Positions 26,233 through 35,074 of a stretch of 64,000 nt of DNA are shown in pieces. Each line of letters starts with the position of its first letter. Positions within the stretch are counted from its first letter, which is position 1. Origin of the DNA: Streptomyces sp. NBC_01549 (lineage in GTDB: Bacteria; Actinomycetota; Actinomycetes; Streptomycetales; Streptomycetaceae); the NCBI RefSeq assembly GCF_026339955.1, contig NZ_JAPEPW010000002.1:930001-994000 (forward strand). The letters run 5' to 3'. The position numbers and the translations under genes are program-made. The notes beneath the pieces were generated by a model, which saw only the letters and a list, made by a program, of their open reading frames with translations, did no database searches and had not been told where the DNA came from.

Positions 26233-27033
26233 TCACGCGCGCCGATAGACAGGTGGGCGTTTCTCGGCGAAGGCCCGGGAGCCCTCCTTGGCGTCGGCGG
26301 TGTCGAAGATCGGCCAGCCGCGGGTGAGCTCGGCGGCAAGGCCCTCCGTCTCCGTCATCTCGGCGGTCTCGTACACGGACGCCTTGACCGCCTCGACCGC
26401 CAGCGGCCCACAGGCGTTGATCCGTTCGGCGATCTCGAGGGCCTTCTGCCGCGCCGTGCCGTCGGGCACGACGTGTCCGACCAGGCCGATCCCGGCGGCC
26501 TCCCGCGCCGAGTACGGGCGCCCCGTGAGAAGCATCTCGAGGGCGTGCGTGCGCGGGATCTGGCGTTGCAGACGGACCGTCGAGCCGCCGATCGGGAACA
26601 GCCCGCGCCTGACCTCGAAGAGCCCGAAGGTCGCCGACTCACCCGCGACCCGGATGTCGGTGCCCTGGAGGATCTCGGTACCGCCCGCGACACAGTGGCC
26701 CTCGACGGCGGCGATCACCGGTTTGCGGGGGCGGTGGTGGCGCAGCATCGCCTTCCAGTGCAGATCGGGGTCGGCCTTCAGCCGGTCCCGGTACTGCTGG
26801 CCCTCCATGCCCCGCCCCGCCAGCGCCTTGAGGTCCATGCCGGCACAGAAGGCGTCCCCCGCACCGGTGAGCACGATCGAGCGGATCGCGTCGTCCTCGT
26901 CGGCCTCGATCCAGCCGTCGTGGAGACCGACGAGCATCGGCAGCGAGAGCGCGTTCTTGGCCTCGGGCCTGTTGAGCGTGAGCACCAGTGTGGCGCCTTC
27001 GCGCTGCACGGTGAGGTGTTCCGTACCACCCAT
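26233..27033 (-). CDS. enoyl-CoA hydratase (EchA19-like crotonase)
   Basis: A 266-residue crotonase. Oxyanion-hole segments are AFCAGMDL (61-68) and CVAGGTEIL (114-122). E140 (FEVRRGLFPIGG) fits the conserved catalytic glutamate position, and the second glutamate position is less clear. It would hydrate a 2-enoyl-CoA in beta-oxidation. ATG 27033 is preceded by GGGAGGACG. It is the first gene of the leftward operon leading to the DUF35 and thiolase-fold genes, and is divergent from an acyl-CoA ligase across 187 bp that contain two palindromic sites. Size, position and orientation match echA19 next to fadD19 in mycobacteria; this identity is from memory. Confidence 0.82.
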   Translation of the reverse strand: MGGTEHLTVQREGATLVLTLNRPEAKNALSLPMLVGLHDGWIEADEDDAIRSIVLTGAGDAFCAGMDLKALAGRGMEGQQYRDRLKADPDLHWKAMLRHHRPRKPVIAAVEGHCVAGGTEILQGTDIRVAGESATFGLFEVRRGLFPIGGSTVRLQRQIPRTHALEMLLTGRPYSAREAAGIGLVGHVVPDGTARQKALEIAERINACGPLAVEAVKASVYETAEMTETEGLAAELTRGWPIFDTADAKEGSRAFAEKRPPVYRRA

Positions 27034-27066
27034 TGCCGTCCTCCCGTCAGACAGGCTCTCTGGAAC

Positions 27067-27080
27067 GAGAACAGGTTGCA
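27067..27080. promoter_or_regulatory. near-match to the KstR consensus
   Basis: GAGAACAGGTTGCA fits TNNAACNNGTTNNA at every fixed position except the first base. It lies 34 bp upstream of the hydratase start, between it and the divergent acyl-CoA ligase. The consensus is quoted from memory of mycobacterial work. Confidence 0.4.
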
Positions 27081-27108
27081 GTAGGCGCGGAACCAGTACA
27101 AGAGTTTT

Positions 27109-27123
27109 CTGACAGACAGTCAG
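27109..27123. promoter_or_regulatory. CTGAC-N5-GTCAG operator, site 1
   Basis: A perfect palindrome, CTGAC-AGACA-GTCAG, extendable by one pair to TCTGAC/GTCAGA. It is centred in the divergent spacer between hydratase and ligase genes. The flanking bases TTTT before and TTTCT after recur at site 2 (33347-33361). Confidence 0.65.
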
Positions 27124-27220
27124 ATTTCTTCTGCGCTGACCCTTCCCAGTTGTGGCGGGCTTTGCTCTGATGGCCGTCGAGCCGAGGGGTGGACCCGGAC
27201 GTGCGACGTCAGGAGGAGCG

Positions 27221-28840
27221 GTGGAGTACAACCTTGCCGACCTGTTCGAGTCGGTCGTCGACGTGGTTCCGGGCCGCGAGGCGCTCGTGTACATCGACCA
27301 TCCAGGCACGGGTGCGGAACGCCGTCTGACGTACGCGCAACTCGACGCGGCGGCGAACCGCGTGGCCCATCATCTGATCGACAGCGGCATCCGCCCCGGC
27401 GAGCACCTCGGACTACACCTGTACAACGGCGTCGAGTACCTGCAGACCGTACTGGGCTGCCTCAAAGCGCGGATCGTGCCGGTCAACGTCAACTACCGGT
27501 ACATGGAAGAGGAGTTGGTCTACCTCTACCGGGACGCGGACCTGGTGGCGCTGGTCTTCGACGCCGAGTTCACCGACCGGGTGGCGGCGGCGCTGCCGCG
27601 GACCCCGGCGCTGCGGCATCTCCTGCGGGTGGGGAGCGCGGCGACCGACGGGACCTCCCTGCCCGCCGCGGACTTCGTCGAGGCCGAGGCCGCCGGGTCT
27701 CCCGAGCGGGGCTTCCCACCGCGCTCGGCGGACGACCAGTTCATCATCTACACCGGCGGCACCACCGGCATGCCCAAGGGGGTGATGTGGCGTCAGGAGG
27801 ATCTGTTCTTCGCCGGGCTGGGCGGCGGGGCTCCGACGGGCGAGCCGGTCAAGAAGCCGGAGGAGCTCGCCGAGCGGGTGGCGGCCGGCGGCGAGGGCAT
27901 CACCTTCTTCCCCACTCCCCCGCTGATGCACGGCACCTCGACGCTGACGGCGTTCATCGGGTTCAACTTTGGCCAACGGGTGGTGATCCACCGCAAGTTC
28001 GTGCCCGAGGAGGTCCTGCGGACGGTCGAGAAGGAGAAGGTCACCAGCATGTCGCTGGTCGGCGACGCGATGCTGCGCCCGTTGATCGACGCGTTGAAGG
28101 GGTCGATGCGGGGCACGGACTGCTCCTCGATGTTCAGCGTGTCCTCGTCCGGCGCGATCATGTCGGAGACGGTGCGTGAGCAGTTCCTGTCGCTTGTCCC
28201 GAACGTGATGCTGCTCAACAACTTCGGCTCCACGGAGTCCGGCTTCAACGGCACCGCGACCGCCGACTCGGGGGCCGGCAAGGGCTTCCGGCTGCGGGTC
28301 AACTCCCGTACGCAGGTGGTGGATCCGGCCACATACGAGCCGGTCGTCGTCGGCGAGCCCGGCCGGGTCGCGCAGCGCGGCCATGTGCCCCTCGGCTACT
28401 ACAACGACCCGAGGAAGACCGACGAGACCTTCTTTCAGAAGGACGGCGAGCGGTGGGTGCTGCTCGGTGACATGGCGACGGTCGACGACGAGGGCATCGT
28501 CACCGTCCTCGGGCGCGGCTCCCAGTGCATCAACACCGGTGGCGAGAAGGTCTATCCGGAGGAGGTCGAGCAGGCGCTCAAGTCCCATCCGGACGTGTAC
28601 GACGCGCTGGTCGCCGGGGTGCCGGACGAGAAGTGGGGCAACCACGTGGCGGCGGTCGTCCAGCTCCGCGAGGGCGCGGGCCGGCCCTCACTGGAGGACA
28701 TCCAGACCCACTGCCGAAGCCATCTCGCCGGCTACAAGATCCCCCGCCAGCTCGTCATCACCGACACCATCCAGCGCTCACCCAGCGGCAAGGCGGACTA
28801 CCGATGGGCACGGTCGGTGGCGACGGAGGCGGCTCACTGA
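27221..28840 (+). CDS. AMP-forming acyl-CoA ligase (FadD19-like)
   Basis: A 539-residue ANL-superfamily ligase that would activate a carboxylic acid as its CoA thioester. Motifs in order: the P-loop FIIYTGGTTGMPKG, LLNNFGSTESGFNG, LLGDMATVDDEG, the hinge GRGSQCINTGGEKVYPEEVE and a terminal PSGKADYRW, whose Lys is the catalytic lysine. The N-terminal YNLADLFESVVDVVPGREAL closely resembles FadD19-type sterol side-chain ligases. GTG 27221 is chosen because AGGAGGA lies 10 bp upstream. It stands alone on the plus strand, divergent from the hydratase-DUF35-thiolase operon and convergent, by 6 bp, with a second ligase. Confidence 0.85.
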   Translation: MEYNLADLFESVVDVVPGREALVYIDHPGTGAERRLTYAQLDAAANRVAHHLIDSGIRPGEHLGLHLYNGVEYLQTVLGCLKARIVPVNVNYRYMEEELVYLYRDADLVALVFDAEFTDRVAAALPRTPALRHLLRVGSAATDGTSLPAADFVEAEAAGSPERGFPPRSADDQFIIYTGGTTGMPKGVMWRQEDLFFAGLGGGAPTGEPVKKPEELAERVAAGGEGITFFPTPPLMHGTSTLTAFIGFNFGQRVVIHRKFVPEEVLRTVEKEKVTSMSLVGDAMLRPLIDALKGSMRGTDCSSMFSVSSSGAIMSETVREQFLSLVPNVMLLNNFGSTESGFNGTATADSGAGKGFRLRVNSRTQVVDPATYEPVVVGEPGRVAQRGHVPLGYYNDPRKTDETFFQKDGERWVLLGDMATVDDEGIVTVLGRGSQCINTGGEKVYPEEVEQALKSHPDVYDALVAGVPDEKWGNHVAAVVQLREGAGRPSLEDIQTHCRSHLAGYKIPRQLVITDTIQRSPSGKADYRWARSVATEAAH

Positions 28841-28846
28841 GCCGAA

Positions 28847-30385
28847 CTAGACGGTGTCGGCCCGGACATCCGCGAAGCGGTTCCTCAGTTCGCGTTTGAG
28901 GATCTTTCCGCTGGCGTTGCGCGGCAGTTCGGCCACGAAGAGCACCTGCTTGGGCGCCTTGAAGTGGGCGAGGTTCTCCCGTGCGTGGGTGAGGAGTTCG
29001 GCTTCGGTGACCTCGGCGCGGGCGACGACGACCGCCGTGACCGCCTCGATCCACCGCTCGTCGGGCAGCCCGATCACGGCGACCTCGGCGACGGCATCGT
29101 GTGTGTAGAGCGCGTCCTCGACCTGGCGTGAGGCGACCAGTACGCCACCGGAGTTGATGACGTCCTTCACCCGGTCGACGACGGTGAAGTAGCCGTCCTC
29201 GTCGCACACGGCGAGGTCCCCGGAGTGGAACCAGCCGTCGCGGAAGGCCTCGGCGGTCTCCTCCGGCTTGCCCCAGTAGCCCTCGCACAACTGCGGTGAG
29301 CGGTAGACGATCTCACCCCGCTCACCGTCGGGCACGTCCTTGCCGGTCTCGTCGACGACCCGCGCCTCGACGAACAGCACCGGCCGCCCGCAGGAATCCA
29401 TCCGCCCCTTGTGCTCGTGCGGGCCGAGGACCATGGCCAGCGGCCCGATCTCGCTCTGCCCGAAGCAGTTGTAGAACGCCAGCTTCGGCAGCCGCTCCCG
29501 CAGCCGTTCCAGAACCGGCACCGGCATGATCGACGCCCCGTAGTAGGCCTTGCGTAGTCCGCTCAGGTCACGGGTGGCGAAGTCGGGGCGGTTGGACAGT
29601 CCGATCCAGACGGTGGGCGGCGCGAACAGGCTGTCCGCGTGGCCCGCCTCGACCAGGTCGAAGATCTGCTCGGCGTCGGGTGTGTCGAGGATGATGTTCA
29701 CGGCGCCGACCGCGAGATAGGGCAGCAGGAACACATGCATCTGCGCCGAGTGGTAGAGCGGCAGCGAGTGCACGGGCAGATCGCCAGCCTGCAGATCGAG
29801 GGCGGTGATCGCGCTCAGGTACTCGTGCACCAGCGCACGGTGGGTCAGCATCGCGCCCTTGGGCAGCGCGGTGGTGCCCGAGGTGTAGAGGAGTTGCGTC
29901 AGGTCCTCGCCGCGGGGCTCCGGACCGTCGTACGGCGTGGTCGCGTCAAGTCGCGCGAGCAGCGAGTCGTCGGTGTCGCGCAGGGCGAGAACGCGGGCTC
30001 CTGCGGGGAGGTTCCCCGCCAGGTCCGGGTCGGCCAGGACCAGTCCGCAGCCGGCCTGCTCGATGATGTACGCGAGGTCGCCGCCGGTCAGGTTCTGGTT
30101 GACCGGCACATGCACCAGCCCGCCGCGCGCACACGCGAGGAAGCCGATCAGGTACGCGTCCGAGTTGTGTCCGTAGGCACCGACGCGGTCGCCCGGCGCC
30201 AGTCCCGAGGAGCGCAGCACCTGGGCCGCGCGGGAGACGGCCTCGTCGAGTTCGGCGTAGGTCCAGGACCGGTCGCGGTAGTGGACCGCGACGCGTTCAG
30301 GGGTCCGCCGGGCGCTGCGCCGCAGCACCCCGTCGACCGTGACGCTCCGTCCCGCCGCCACCGTGGGGTTCCGACCCGCCGTCAT
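28847..30385 (-). CDS. AMP-forming acyl-CoA ligase
   Basis: A 512-residue ANL ligase. It has the AMP/P-loop motif LLYTSGTTALPKGA, YNCFGQSEIGPLA, FHSGDLAVCDEDGYFTVVDR, the hinge RVKDVINSGGV and a terminal NASGKILKREL with the catalytic Lys. It would activate a fatty or aryl acid; the substrate cannot be read from the sequence. ATG 30385 fits the start of the conserved fold. A CTGAC-N5-GTCA site lies 112 bp upstream. Downstream, its stop nearly meets the stop of the FadD19-like gene. Confidence 0.82.
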   Translation of the reverse strand: MTAGRNPTVAAGRSVTVDGVLRRSARRTPERVAVHYRDRSWTYAELDEAVSRAAQVLRSSGLAPGDRVGAYGHNSDAYLIGFLACARGGLVHVPVNQNLTGGDLAYIIEQAGCGLVLADPDLAGNLPAGARVLALRDTDDSLLARLDATTPYDGPEPRGEDLTQLLYTSGTTALPKGAMLTHRALVHEYLSAITALDLQAGDLPVHSLPLYHSAQMHVFLLPYLAVGAVNIILDTPDAEQIFDLVEAGHADSLFAPPTVWIGLSNRPDFATRDLSGLRKAYYGASIMPVPVLERLRERLPKLAFYNCFGQSEIGPLAMVLGPHEHKGRMDSCGRPVLFVEARVVDETGKDVPDGERGEIVYRSPQLCEGYWGKPEETAEAFRDGWFHSGDLAVCDEDGYFTVVDRVKDVINSGGVLVASRQVEDALYTHDAVAEVAVIGLPDERWIEAVTAVVVARAEVTEAELLTHARENLAHFKAPKQVLFVAELPRNASGKILKRELRNRFADVRADTV

Positions 30386-30643
30386 GACCTGCTCCTTCGT
30401 CCGGCTGCTGTGCCGTGATCCTCGTTCCGGCCCGCGAGCGGGGTCAAGCGTCCCGCGCCCTTGGCGCGAAGACGATCAGCCCCGCTGTGGAACGTACTGA
30501 CATCAGGTCAAACGTCTGTCGCTGTTGTTACGCTCAACCGCCCCTTCCCTCAATGGTGTCGTGCCGGCCCACTCCCGGTCGTCGAACCCGAACTCGCCGC
30601 ACTTCAGCGACCAGACACGGCTGTTCTCCACCCCGCTCCGATG
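30386..30643. other. spacer between two ligase genes
   Basis: 258 bp without a recognisable gene. It holds the promoter of the leftward ligase, the operator-like site at 30497-30511 and the 3' trailer of the upstream ligase operon. No strong terminator hairpin is evident. Confidence 0.5.
30497..30511. promoter_or_regulatory. CTGAC-N5-GTCA operator, site 3
   Basis: CTGAC-ATCAG-GTCAA keeps the TGAC-N5-GTCA core with the same 5-bp spacing as sites 1 and 2. It lies 112 bp upstream of the leftward ligase start. Confidence 0.45.
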
Positions 30644-32194
30644 TCACACCGCTCGCGTACGGCCCTCCCAGTAGGGGTCCCGCAGCCGCCGCTTGTACAG
30701 CTTCCCGTTCGGGTCGCGCGGCATCGACTCGATGAAGTCGACGCTCTTGGGGCGCTTGTACCCGGCGAGCAGGTGCTCGCAGTGGCCGAGGATGTCGGCG
30801 GCGAGGGCCGGGCCCGGCTCGTGGCCGGGGGCGGGCTCGACGACGGCCTTGACCTCCTCGCCCCAGTCGTCGTGCGGAATGCCGAAGGCGGCCGCGTCGG
30901 CGACGGCGGGGTGGGCGAGCAGCGCCGCCTCGATCTCGGCCGGGTAGATGTTGACCCCGCCCGAGATGATCATGTCGATCTTGCGGTCGCGGAGGAAGAG
31001 ATAGCCGTCCTCGTCGAGACAGCCCAGGTCGCCGACGGTGAAGAAGTCGCCGATGCGGTTCTTCTTCGTCTTGCTCTCGTCCTTGTGGTACGAGAATCCG
31101 CCGGTGCTCATCTTCATGTAGACGGTGCCGAGTTCACCGGGCGGCAGCCGGTTGCCGTCGTCGTCGAAGATCGCGAGTTCGCTGATGGGCCAGGCCTTGC
31201 CGACCGTGCCGGGCTTCTTCAGCCAGTCCTCGGCGGTCGCGAAGGCGCCGCCGCCCTCGCTGGCCGCGTAGTACTCCTCGACGCTGTGGCCCCACCACTC
31301 GATCATCGCCCGTTTCACATGGTCGGGGCACGGGGCGGCGCCGTGGATGGCGTGCCGCATGGAGGAGACGTCGTAGCGCGCCCTCACCTCGTCGGGGAGT
31401 GCCAGCAGCCGGTGGAACTGGGTCGGGACCATATGGGTGTGGGTGCAGGCGTGGGCGTCGATGACGCGGAGCATCTCCTGCGGCGTCCACTTGTCCATCA
31501 GCACCAGGCGGTGGCCGATGTGCAGGGAGGCGCCCGCGAACTGGAGCACGGCGGTGTGGTACAGCGGCGAGCAGACCAGGTGCACATTGTCGTCGTACGG
31601 CCTGATGCCGAAGATGCCGAGGAAGCCGCCGAGGTACGTCTCCTCGGGGAGTTTGCCGGGCAGCGGGCGCCTGATGCCGCGGGGGCGGCCCGTGGTGCCC
31701 GAGGTGTAGTTCATGACCCAGCCGAGGGTGCGCTCCTCGGGCGCCGACTCGGGCTGTCCGTCGAGGAGTTCGGCGTACGGCCGGAAGCCGGTCACTGTCC
31801 CCACCGCGTACCGCCGCGCCGCCGGAAGCTTCGCCTCGTCGGCGGCGTGGCGGGCGGCGTCCGCGAACCGTTCGTGTGCGATGAGCACCTTGGTACCCGA
31901 GTCGGAGACGATCCAGGCGATCTCGGGGCCGACGAGGTGGTGGTTGACCGGCACGAGATAGAGGCCCGCCTGAGAGGCGGCGAGGTAGGCGACGAAGAAC
32001 TCGACGCCGTTGGGCAGCACGACGGCGAAGGCGTCGCCGCGTTCGAGTCCCGCGGCGCGCAGACCGTGGACGAGTTGATTGGCCGCGGCGTGCAGCCGGC
32101 CCGCGGTCCACTCGTCCCCGTCCGGGGTGACGAGGACCGTCCGCCCGGGGTCTGCGGTGGCCTGGGCCCAGAAGCCGTTGGGTGAGGTCCTCAT
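30644..32194 (-). CDS. AMP-forming acyl-CoA ligase (FadD4-like)
   Basis: A 516-residue ANL ligase. Motifs: VMNYTSGTTGRPRGIRRPLPG (P-loop with the IRRP signature I associate with FadD4-type enzymes), YYAASEGGGAF, FFTVGDLGCLDEDGYLFLRDR, the hinge RKIDMIISGGVNIYPAEIE and a terminal PNGKLYKRRL with the catalytic Lys. ATG 32194 overlaps the stop of the upstream flavoprotein gene by 4 bp (ATGA), so the two are coupled. The shared promoter lies upstream of the flavoprotein and carries operator site 2. A longer frame upstream overlaps the flavoprotein gene and is spurious. Confidence 0.85.
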   Translation of the reverse strand: MRTSPNGFWAQATADPGRTVLVTPDGDEWTAGRLHAAANQLVHGLRAAGLERGDAFAVVLPNGVEFFVAYLAASQAGLYLVPVNHHLVGPEIAWIVSDSGTKVLIAHERFADAARHAADEAKLPAARRYAVGTVTGFRPYAELLDGQPESAPEERTLGWVMNYTSGTTGRPRGIRRPLPGKLPEETYLGGFLGIFGIRPYDDNVHLVCSPLYHTAVLQFAGASLHIGHRLVLMDKWTPQEMLRVIDAHACTHTHMVPTQFHRLLALPDEVRARYDVSSMRHAIHGAAPCPDHVKRAMIEWWGHSVEEYYAASEGGGAFATAEDWLKKPGTVGKAWPISELAIFDDDGNRLPPGELGTVYMKMSTGGFSYHKDESKTKKNRIGDFFTVGDLGCLDEDGYLFLRDRKIDMIISGGVNIYPAEIEAALLAHPAVADAAAFGIPHDDWGEEVKAVVEPAPGHEPGPALAADILGHCEHLLAGYKRPKSVDFIESMPRDPNGKLYKRRLRDPYWEGRTRAV

Positions 32195-33303
32195 GATTGT
32201 TCGCCCCTTCCCGCGATCCGGTTGACACGGTCGACGGCTCGCTCGAAGCCGCTCGTCAGGTCGTCGAAGACGGCCTGGACACTGCGCTCGCTGTTCATCC
32301 GGCCGACGATCTGCCCTACCGGGGTTCCGAGCAGCGGTTCCACCTCGTACTTCTGGATCCGGGAGACCGCCTCGGCCACCAGCAGCCCCTGGAGCGGCAT
32401 GGGGAGGGTGCCGGGACCGTTCGGGTCGTCCCAGGCGTCGGTCCACTCGGTGCGCAGCTGGCGCGCGGGTTTGCCGGTCAGCGCGCGCGAACGGACGGTG
32501 TCGCCGGACCCGGCGGCGAGCAGCTTGCGGGTGACGGCGGGCGAGTGCATGTCCGCTTCCGTGACGGTCAGCCACAGGGAGCCGAGCCACACGCCCTGGG
32601 CGCCCAGGCTGAGGGCGGCGGCCACCTGCTGTCCGCTGCCGATGCCGCCCGCCGCGAGTACGGGCAACGGGTCGACGGCGTCGACGACTTCGGGGGTGAG
32701 CACCATCGAGGCGATCTCGCCGGTGTGGCCGCCCGCCTCGTAGCCCTGTGCGACGACGACGTCGATGCCCGCCTCGGCGTGCTTGCGCGCGTGCCGGGCG
32801 CTGCCCGCGAGGGCCGCGACGAGCACCCCGCGCTCGTGGGCGCGCTCGACGACATCGGCGGGCGGTGAGCCCAGCGCGTTGGCAAGCAGTTTGATCGGAT
32901 AGTCGAAGGCGACGTCGAGCTGGGTGCGGGCGACCTGTTCCATCCAGCCGGTGATGCGCCAGCCGGACGCCTCGCCGTCGGCGAGTTGGGGCACGCCGTA
33001 CTTGGCGAGGGTGTCCTTGACGTACTGCCGGTGCCCCTCGGGGATCATCGCCTCGACGTCGGCCTCCGTCACCCCCTCGACCTTCTTCGCGGGCATCACG
33101 ACGTCCAGGCCGTACGGTTTGCCGTCGACGTTCGCCTCGATCCAGTCGAGGTCGCGTTTGAGGTCGTCGGGGGCGGTGTAGCGGACCGCGCCGAGCACAC
33201 CGAAACCGCCCGCGCGACTGATGGCCGCGGCGACGGCGGGAAACGGCGTGAAGCCGAAAATGGCGTGCTCGACTCCCAGTCTCTTGCTCAGCTCCGTCTG
33301 CAT
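32191..33303 (-). CDS. nitronate monooxygenase-family FMN protein
   Basis: A 370-residue TIM-barrel flavoprotein of the 2-nitropropane dioxygenase/NMO family. Family signatures are PAVAAAISRAGGFGVLGA at the N-terminus, VVVAQGYEAGGHTGEIAS (the His in GGHTG is the usual catalytic-base position) and VLAAGGIGSGQQVAAALSLGAQGVWLGS, the phosphate-binding segment for FMN. In actinobacterial lipid clusters relatives act as enoyl-CoA reductases or on ring-derived CoA esters rather than on nitroalkanes, so the name should not be taken literally. It is the first gene of a two-gene operon with a downstream acyl-CoA ligase. Operator site 2 lies 44 bp upstream. Confidence 0.8.
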   Translation of the reverse strand: MQTELSKRLGVEHAIFGFTPFPAVAAAISRAGGFGVLGAVRYTAPDDLKRDLDWIEANVDGKPYGLDVVMPAKKVEGVTEADVEAMIPEGHRQYVKDTLAKYGVPQLADGEASGWRITGWMEQVARTQLDVAFDYPIKLLANALGSPPADVVERAHERGVLVAALAGSARHARKHAEAGIDVVVAQGYEAGGHTGEIASMVLTPEVVDAVDPLPVLAAGGIGSGQQVAAALSLGAQGVWLGSLWLTVTEADMHSPAVTRKLLAAGSGDTVRSRALTGKPARQLRTEWTDAWDDPNGPGTLPMPLQGLLVAEAVSRIQKYEVEPLLGTPVGQIVGRMNSERSVQAVFDDLTSGFERAVDRVNRIAGRGEQS

Positions 33304-33346
33304 GGCCGCAGAATGCCGCAGTCCTCCGGACGAGGGAAGGCCTTTT

Positions 33347-33361
33347 CTGATGCTCCGTCAG
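33347..33361. promoter_or_regulatory. CTGAC-N5-GTCAG operator, site 2
   Basis: CTGAT-GCTCC-GTCAG, one mismatch from a perfect palindrome. It is embedded in TTTTCTGA...GTCAGATTTCT, which matches the flanks of site 1 exactly (19 of 25 bases identical, the differences confined to six central positions). Confidence 0.6.
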
Positions 33362-33431
33362 ATTTCTGGCCGGTCCTTCGACGGAGTTCCGGGGCCACAC
33401 CCCGTGTCCGCGGCACGATCCGCCGACAGGA

Positions 33432-34991
33432 CTAGTCGACCGCGCCCTCCAGCACGGCCATGGCCGCGTTGTGCCCGGGTACTCCGCTCACGCCCCCTCC
33501 GCGCACCGCGCCCGCCCCGCACAGCAGGACGTTCGCGTGCCGGGTCTCGACGCCCCAGCGGCCCGTGCCCTCCTGGGCGTACGGGAAGGCGAGGTCGCGG
33601 TGGAAGATGTTGCCGCCGGGCAGCCGCAGGTCGCGCTCCAGGTCGAGCGGGGTCTTCGCCTCGATACAGGGACGGCCGTCCGCGTCCGTGGCCAGGCAGT
33701 CGGCGAGCGGTTCGGCGAGGTGCGCCTCCAGCTGCGCGAGCGTCGACTTCAGCAGCTCCGCCCGTACGGCGTCGTTGTCCCGCTCGAAGAGCCGGGCGGG
33801 CGTGTGCAGGCCGAAGAGGGTGAGGGTCTGGTAGCCCTGTTCGACCAGGTCCTGGCCGAGGATGCTCGGGTCGGTGAGGGAGTGGCAGTAGATCTCGGAG
33901 GGCGGCGCGGTGGGCAACTCTCCGGACGCGGCCTGCGCGTGGGCGGTCGCCAACTGCTCGTAGCCCTCGGCGATGTGGAAGGTGCCGGAGAACGCCTCGC
34001 GCGGGTCGACCGAGGTGTCGCGCAGCCTCGGCAGCCGCTTGAGCAGCATGTTGACCTTCAGCTGGGCACCCTCGGCGGGGGTGGGCGGTTCGTCGCCGGT
34101 GAGGTGCGCGAGCTCCTGCGGCGAGGCGTTCACCAGGACGTGCCGGGCCCCCACCACGCCCTCGCCGTCCGCGGTCCGGTAGGTGACCTCGGCGGCCCGC
34201 CCGTCGGTCTCGATGCGCAGCACCTCGTGGCCGGTGGCGATCACGGCGCCCGCGCCGCGCGCCGCCGCGGAGATCGCGTCGGTGAGGGCGCCCATGCCGC
34301 CGACCGGCACGTCCCAGGCGCCGGTGCCGCCGCCGATCACGTGGTACAGGAAGCAGCGGTTCTGCCGCAGGGAGGGATCGTGGGCGTCCGCGAAGGTCCC
34401 GATGAGCGCGTCGGTGAGGACGACACCGCGTACGAGGTCGTCGGCGAAGTTCTCCTCCACGGCGACGCCGACCGGCTCCTCGAAGAGGACCCGCCAGGCC
34501 TCCTCGTCGTCGATGCGGGCGCGGAGTTCCTCGCGGGTGGGGAGCGGTTCGGTGAGCGTCGGGAAGACCTGCTGGGCGACGCGGCCGGTCATTCCGTAGA
34601 AGCGCTGCCAGGCCTCGTACTCACGGTCCGAGCCGGTCAGGCGGGCGAAGGCCTCGCGGGTGCGGCGCTCGCCACCGCCGACGAGGAGGCCGGTGGGCCG
34701 TCCGTCGCGTTCGACGGGCGTGTACGAGGACACGGTGCGGCCGCGCACGCGGAAGTCGAGGCTCAGATCCCGCACGATCTTCCGGGGCAGCAGGCTGACC
34801 AGGTAGGAGTAGCGCGACAGCCGCGCGTCGACCCCGGCGAACGGCCGGGTGGACACGGCGGCGCCGCCGGTGCTCCCCAGACGCTCGAGCACCAGGACGG
34901 ACCGGCCGGCCCTGGCCAGGTAGGCGGCTGCGACGAGACCGTTGTGGCCCCCGCCGACGATCACGACGTCGTATCCCTCGTGTGCAGGCAT
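33432..34991 (-). CDS. PYROXD2/phytoene-desaturase-like FAD oxidoreductase
   Basis: A 519-residue flavoprotein of the amine-oxidase/CrtI-like superfamily. The FAD-binding motif VVIVGGGHNGLVAAAYLARAG lies at the N-terminus (about 9-29), and the C-terminal FAD site is LLCGAGAVRGGGVSGVPGHNAA. The middle is a large substrate domain (FLYHVIGGGTGAWDVPVGGMGAL). Relatives include PYROXD2 and carotenoid desaturases; the substrate here is unknown, but the lipid-catabolic setting suggests an isoprenoid or lipid. ATG 34991 is used because the upstream extension is low-complexity (Ala/Arg repeats encoded by the 17-bp direct repeats) and lacks a ribosome site. Confidence 0.8.
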   Translation of the reverse strand: MPAHEGYDVVIVGGGHNGLVAAAYLARAGRSVLVLERLGSTGGAAVSTRPFAGVDARLSRYSYLVSLLPRKIVRDLSLDFRVRGRTVSSYTPVERDGRPTGLLVGGGERRTREAFARLTGSDREYEAWQRFYGMTGRVAQQVFPTLTEPLPTREELRARIDDEEAWRVLFEEPVGVAVEENFADDLVRGVVLTDALIGTFADAHDPSLRQNRCFLYHVIGGGTGAWDVPVGGMGALTDAISAAARGAGAVIATGHEVLRIETDGRAAEVTYRTADGEGVVGARHVLVNASPQELAHLTGDEPPTPAEGAQLKVNMLLKRLPRLRDTSVDPREAFSGTFHIAEGYEQLATAHAQAASGELPTAPPSEIYCHSLTDPSILGQDLVEQGYQTLTLFGLHTPARLFERDNDAVRAELLKSTLAQLEAHLAEPLADCLATDADGRPCIEAKTPLDLERDLRLPGGNIFHRDLAFPYAQEGTGRWGVETRHANVLLCGAGAVRGGGVSGVPGHNAAMAVLEGAVD

Positions 34992-35074
34992 GGTTCTTGG
35001 TAGCACGCGATGATCTAGAACGGCCAGAGGTACGCGGCACCCGGCGGGCATCCGGACGGGGCGCGGGCCGGGCG

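Noticed and set aside
32191..33303. Detoxification of nitroalkanes by the nitronate-monooxygenase-like protein
   Set aside because: The family name suggests it, but the gene is coupled to an acyl-CoA ligase inside a lipid cluster, so a CoA-ester reductase role is more likely. Not excluded.
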